Below, one piece after another: positions 7,064 through 7,222 of a stretch of 7,222 bases of DNA. Source of the DNA: JBMNTU01 sp050945895 (lineage in GTDB: Bacteria; Bacillota; Clostridia; Christensenellales; Christensenellaceae); NCBI GenBank assembly GCA_050945895.1, contig JBMNTU010000102.1:1-7222 (forward strand), read 5' to 3'. Position 1 is the stretch's first letter. The number at the start of each line of letters is the position of its first letter. Made by a program: the position numbers and the translations under genes. Below the pieces are notes generated by a model. It was not told the origin of the DNA. It was given only the letters and a program-made list of their open reading frames with translations, and ran no database searches.

Positions 7064-7222
7064 TTATATATTGCGGTTGCATGTTTTTCTATTCTGCAGT
7101 TAGTGTCAAGTAAACGTTGGCAAGCAAGAGCCTTTTACAAAAGATATAATGACATTTGTTTTTCGTATCTATGACAACATCATATCACTGAAGCGTCATT
7201 GTTGAAAAGGGTTTTTGCGACA
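7064..7222. other. AT-rich intergenic region upstream of addB
   Basis: No gene is supported here. All three minus-strand frames entering from the right edge meet stops within about 45 nt, and the longest plus-strand reading from an ATG (7149) is 18 codons. Weak promoter-like matches exist: TGATATGAT on the minus strand (7179-7187) with a TTTTCA-like -35 at about 18 bp, and a consensus TATAAT on the plus strand (7145-7150) without a matching -35. The second could serve a rightward gene beyond the edge. ATGACA occurs twice in direct orientation, at 7149 and 7171, 22 bp apart. Confidence 0.4.

Noticed and set aside
7145..7150. Plus-strand TATAAT as a rightward promoter
   Set aside because: No TG extension and no -35 hexamer at a usable distance. 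AT-rich intergenic DNA gives such matches by chance, and no gene follows before the edge.
7149..7176. ATGACA direct repeats 22 bp apart as a regulator-binding site
   Set aside because: The half sites are only 6 bp, the spacing is the sole argument, and they lie about 100 bp upstream of the addB promoter.
1..7222. CRISPR array, tRNA or rRNA gene, insertion sequence, phage or defence island
   Set aside because: I saw no regularly spaced repeats, no tRNA-like cloverleaf, no transposase motif and no terminal inverted repeats. The window is explained by a core repair operon and one small gene.

Overview
The window holds one complete recombination-repair operon and one small membrane-protein gene. 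Its size, motif content and gene order identify a Gram-positive (Firmicutes) AddAB-type helicase-nuclease. The moderate-GC coding sequence, strong AAGGAGG ribosome binding sites, extended -10 promoters and iron-sulfur AddB suggest a clostridial bacterium. A Christensenella-like or related anaerobe is possible, but that placement is a guess from general impression and not from a search.

Layout from left to right: positions 1-236 are intergenic. They carry a strong intrinsic terminator reading rightward (72-100), a possible leftward promoter (50-58) for a gene lying off the left edge, and an extended -10 promoter (160-168) for the small gene. Positions 237-455 (+) encode a 72-residue protein with an N-terminal four-cysteine zinc ribbon and one C-terminal membrane helix; its function is unknown. 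Positions 452-3775 (-) encode AddA, the helicase-nuclease subunit. Positions 3790-7020 (-) encode AddB, the inactivated-helicase, nuclease and Fe-S subunit. Positions 7021-7222 hold the addB ribosome binding site and an extended -10 promoter, then AT-rich intergenic DNA with no supported gene.

addB and addA are transcribed leftward as one unit. The addB stop codon abuts the addA Shine-Dalgarno sequence and the gap is 14 nt, so the two are almost certainly co-transcribed and probably translationally coupled. Their products form one complex that resects double-strand breaks: AddA is the motor and carries one nuclease domain, while AddB carries the second nuclease domain and the Fe-S cluster that holds it together. 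The small zinc-ribbon gene converges on addA and their stop codons interlock, so nothing indicates it belongs to the operon.

I did not find evidence of a new multi-gene system here. The points most worth a second look are the loss of the P-loop in AddB, a run of three perfect palindromes (the last 20 bp long) in the 3' end of addA, the interlocked convergent stops, and a start correction for addB from GTG 7047 to ATG 7020.
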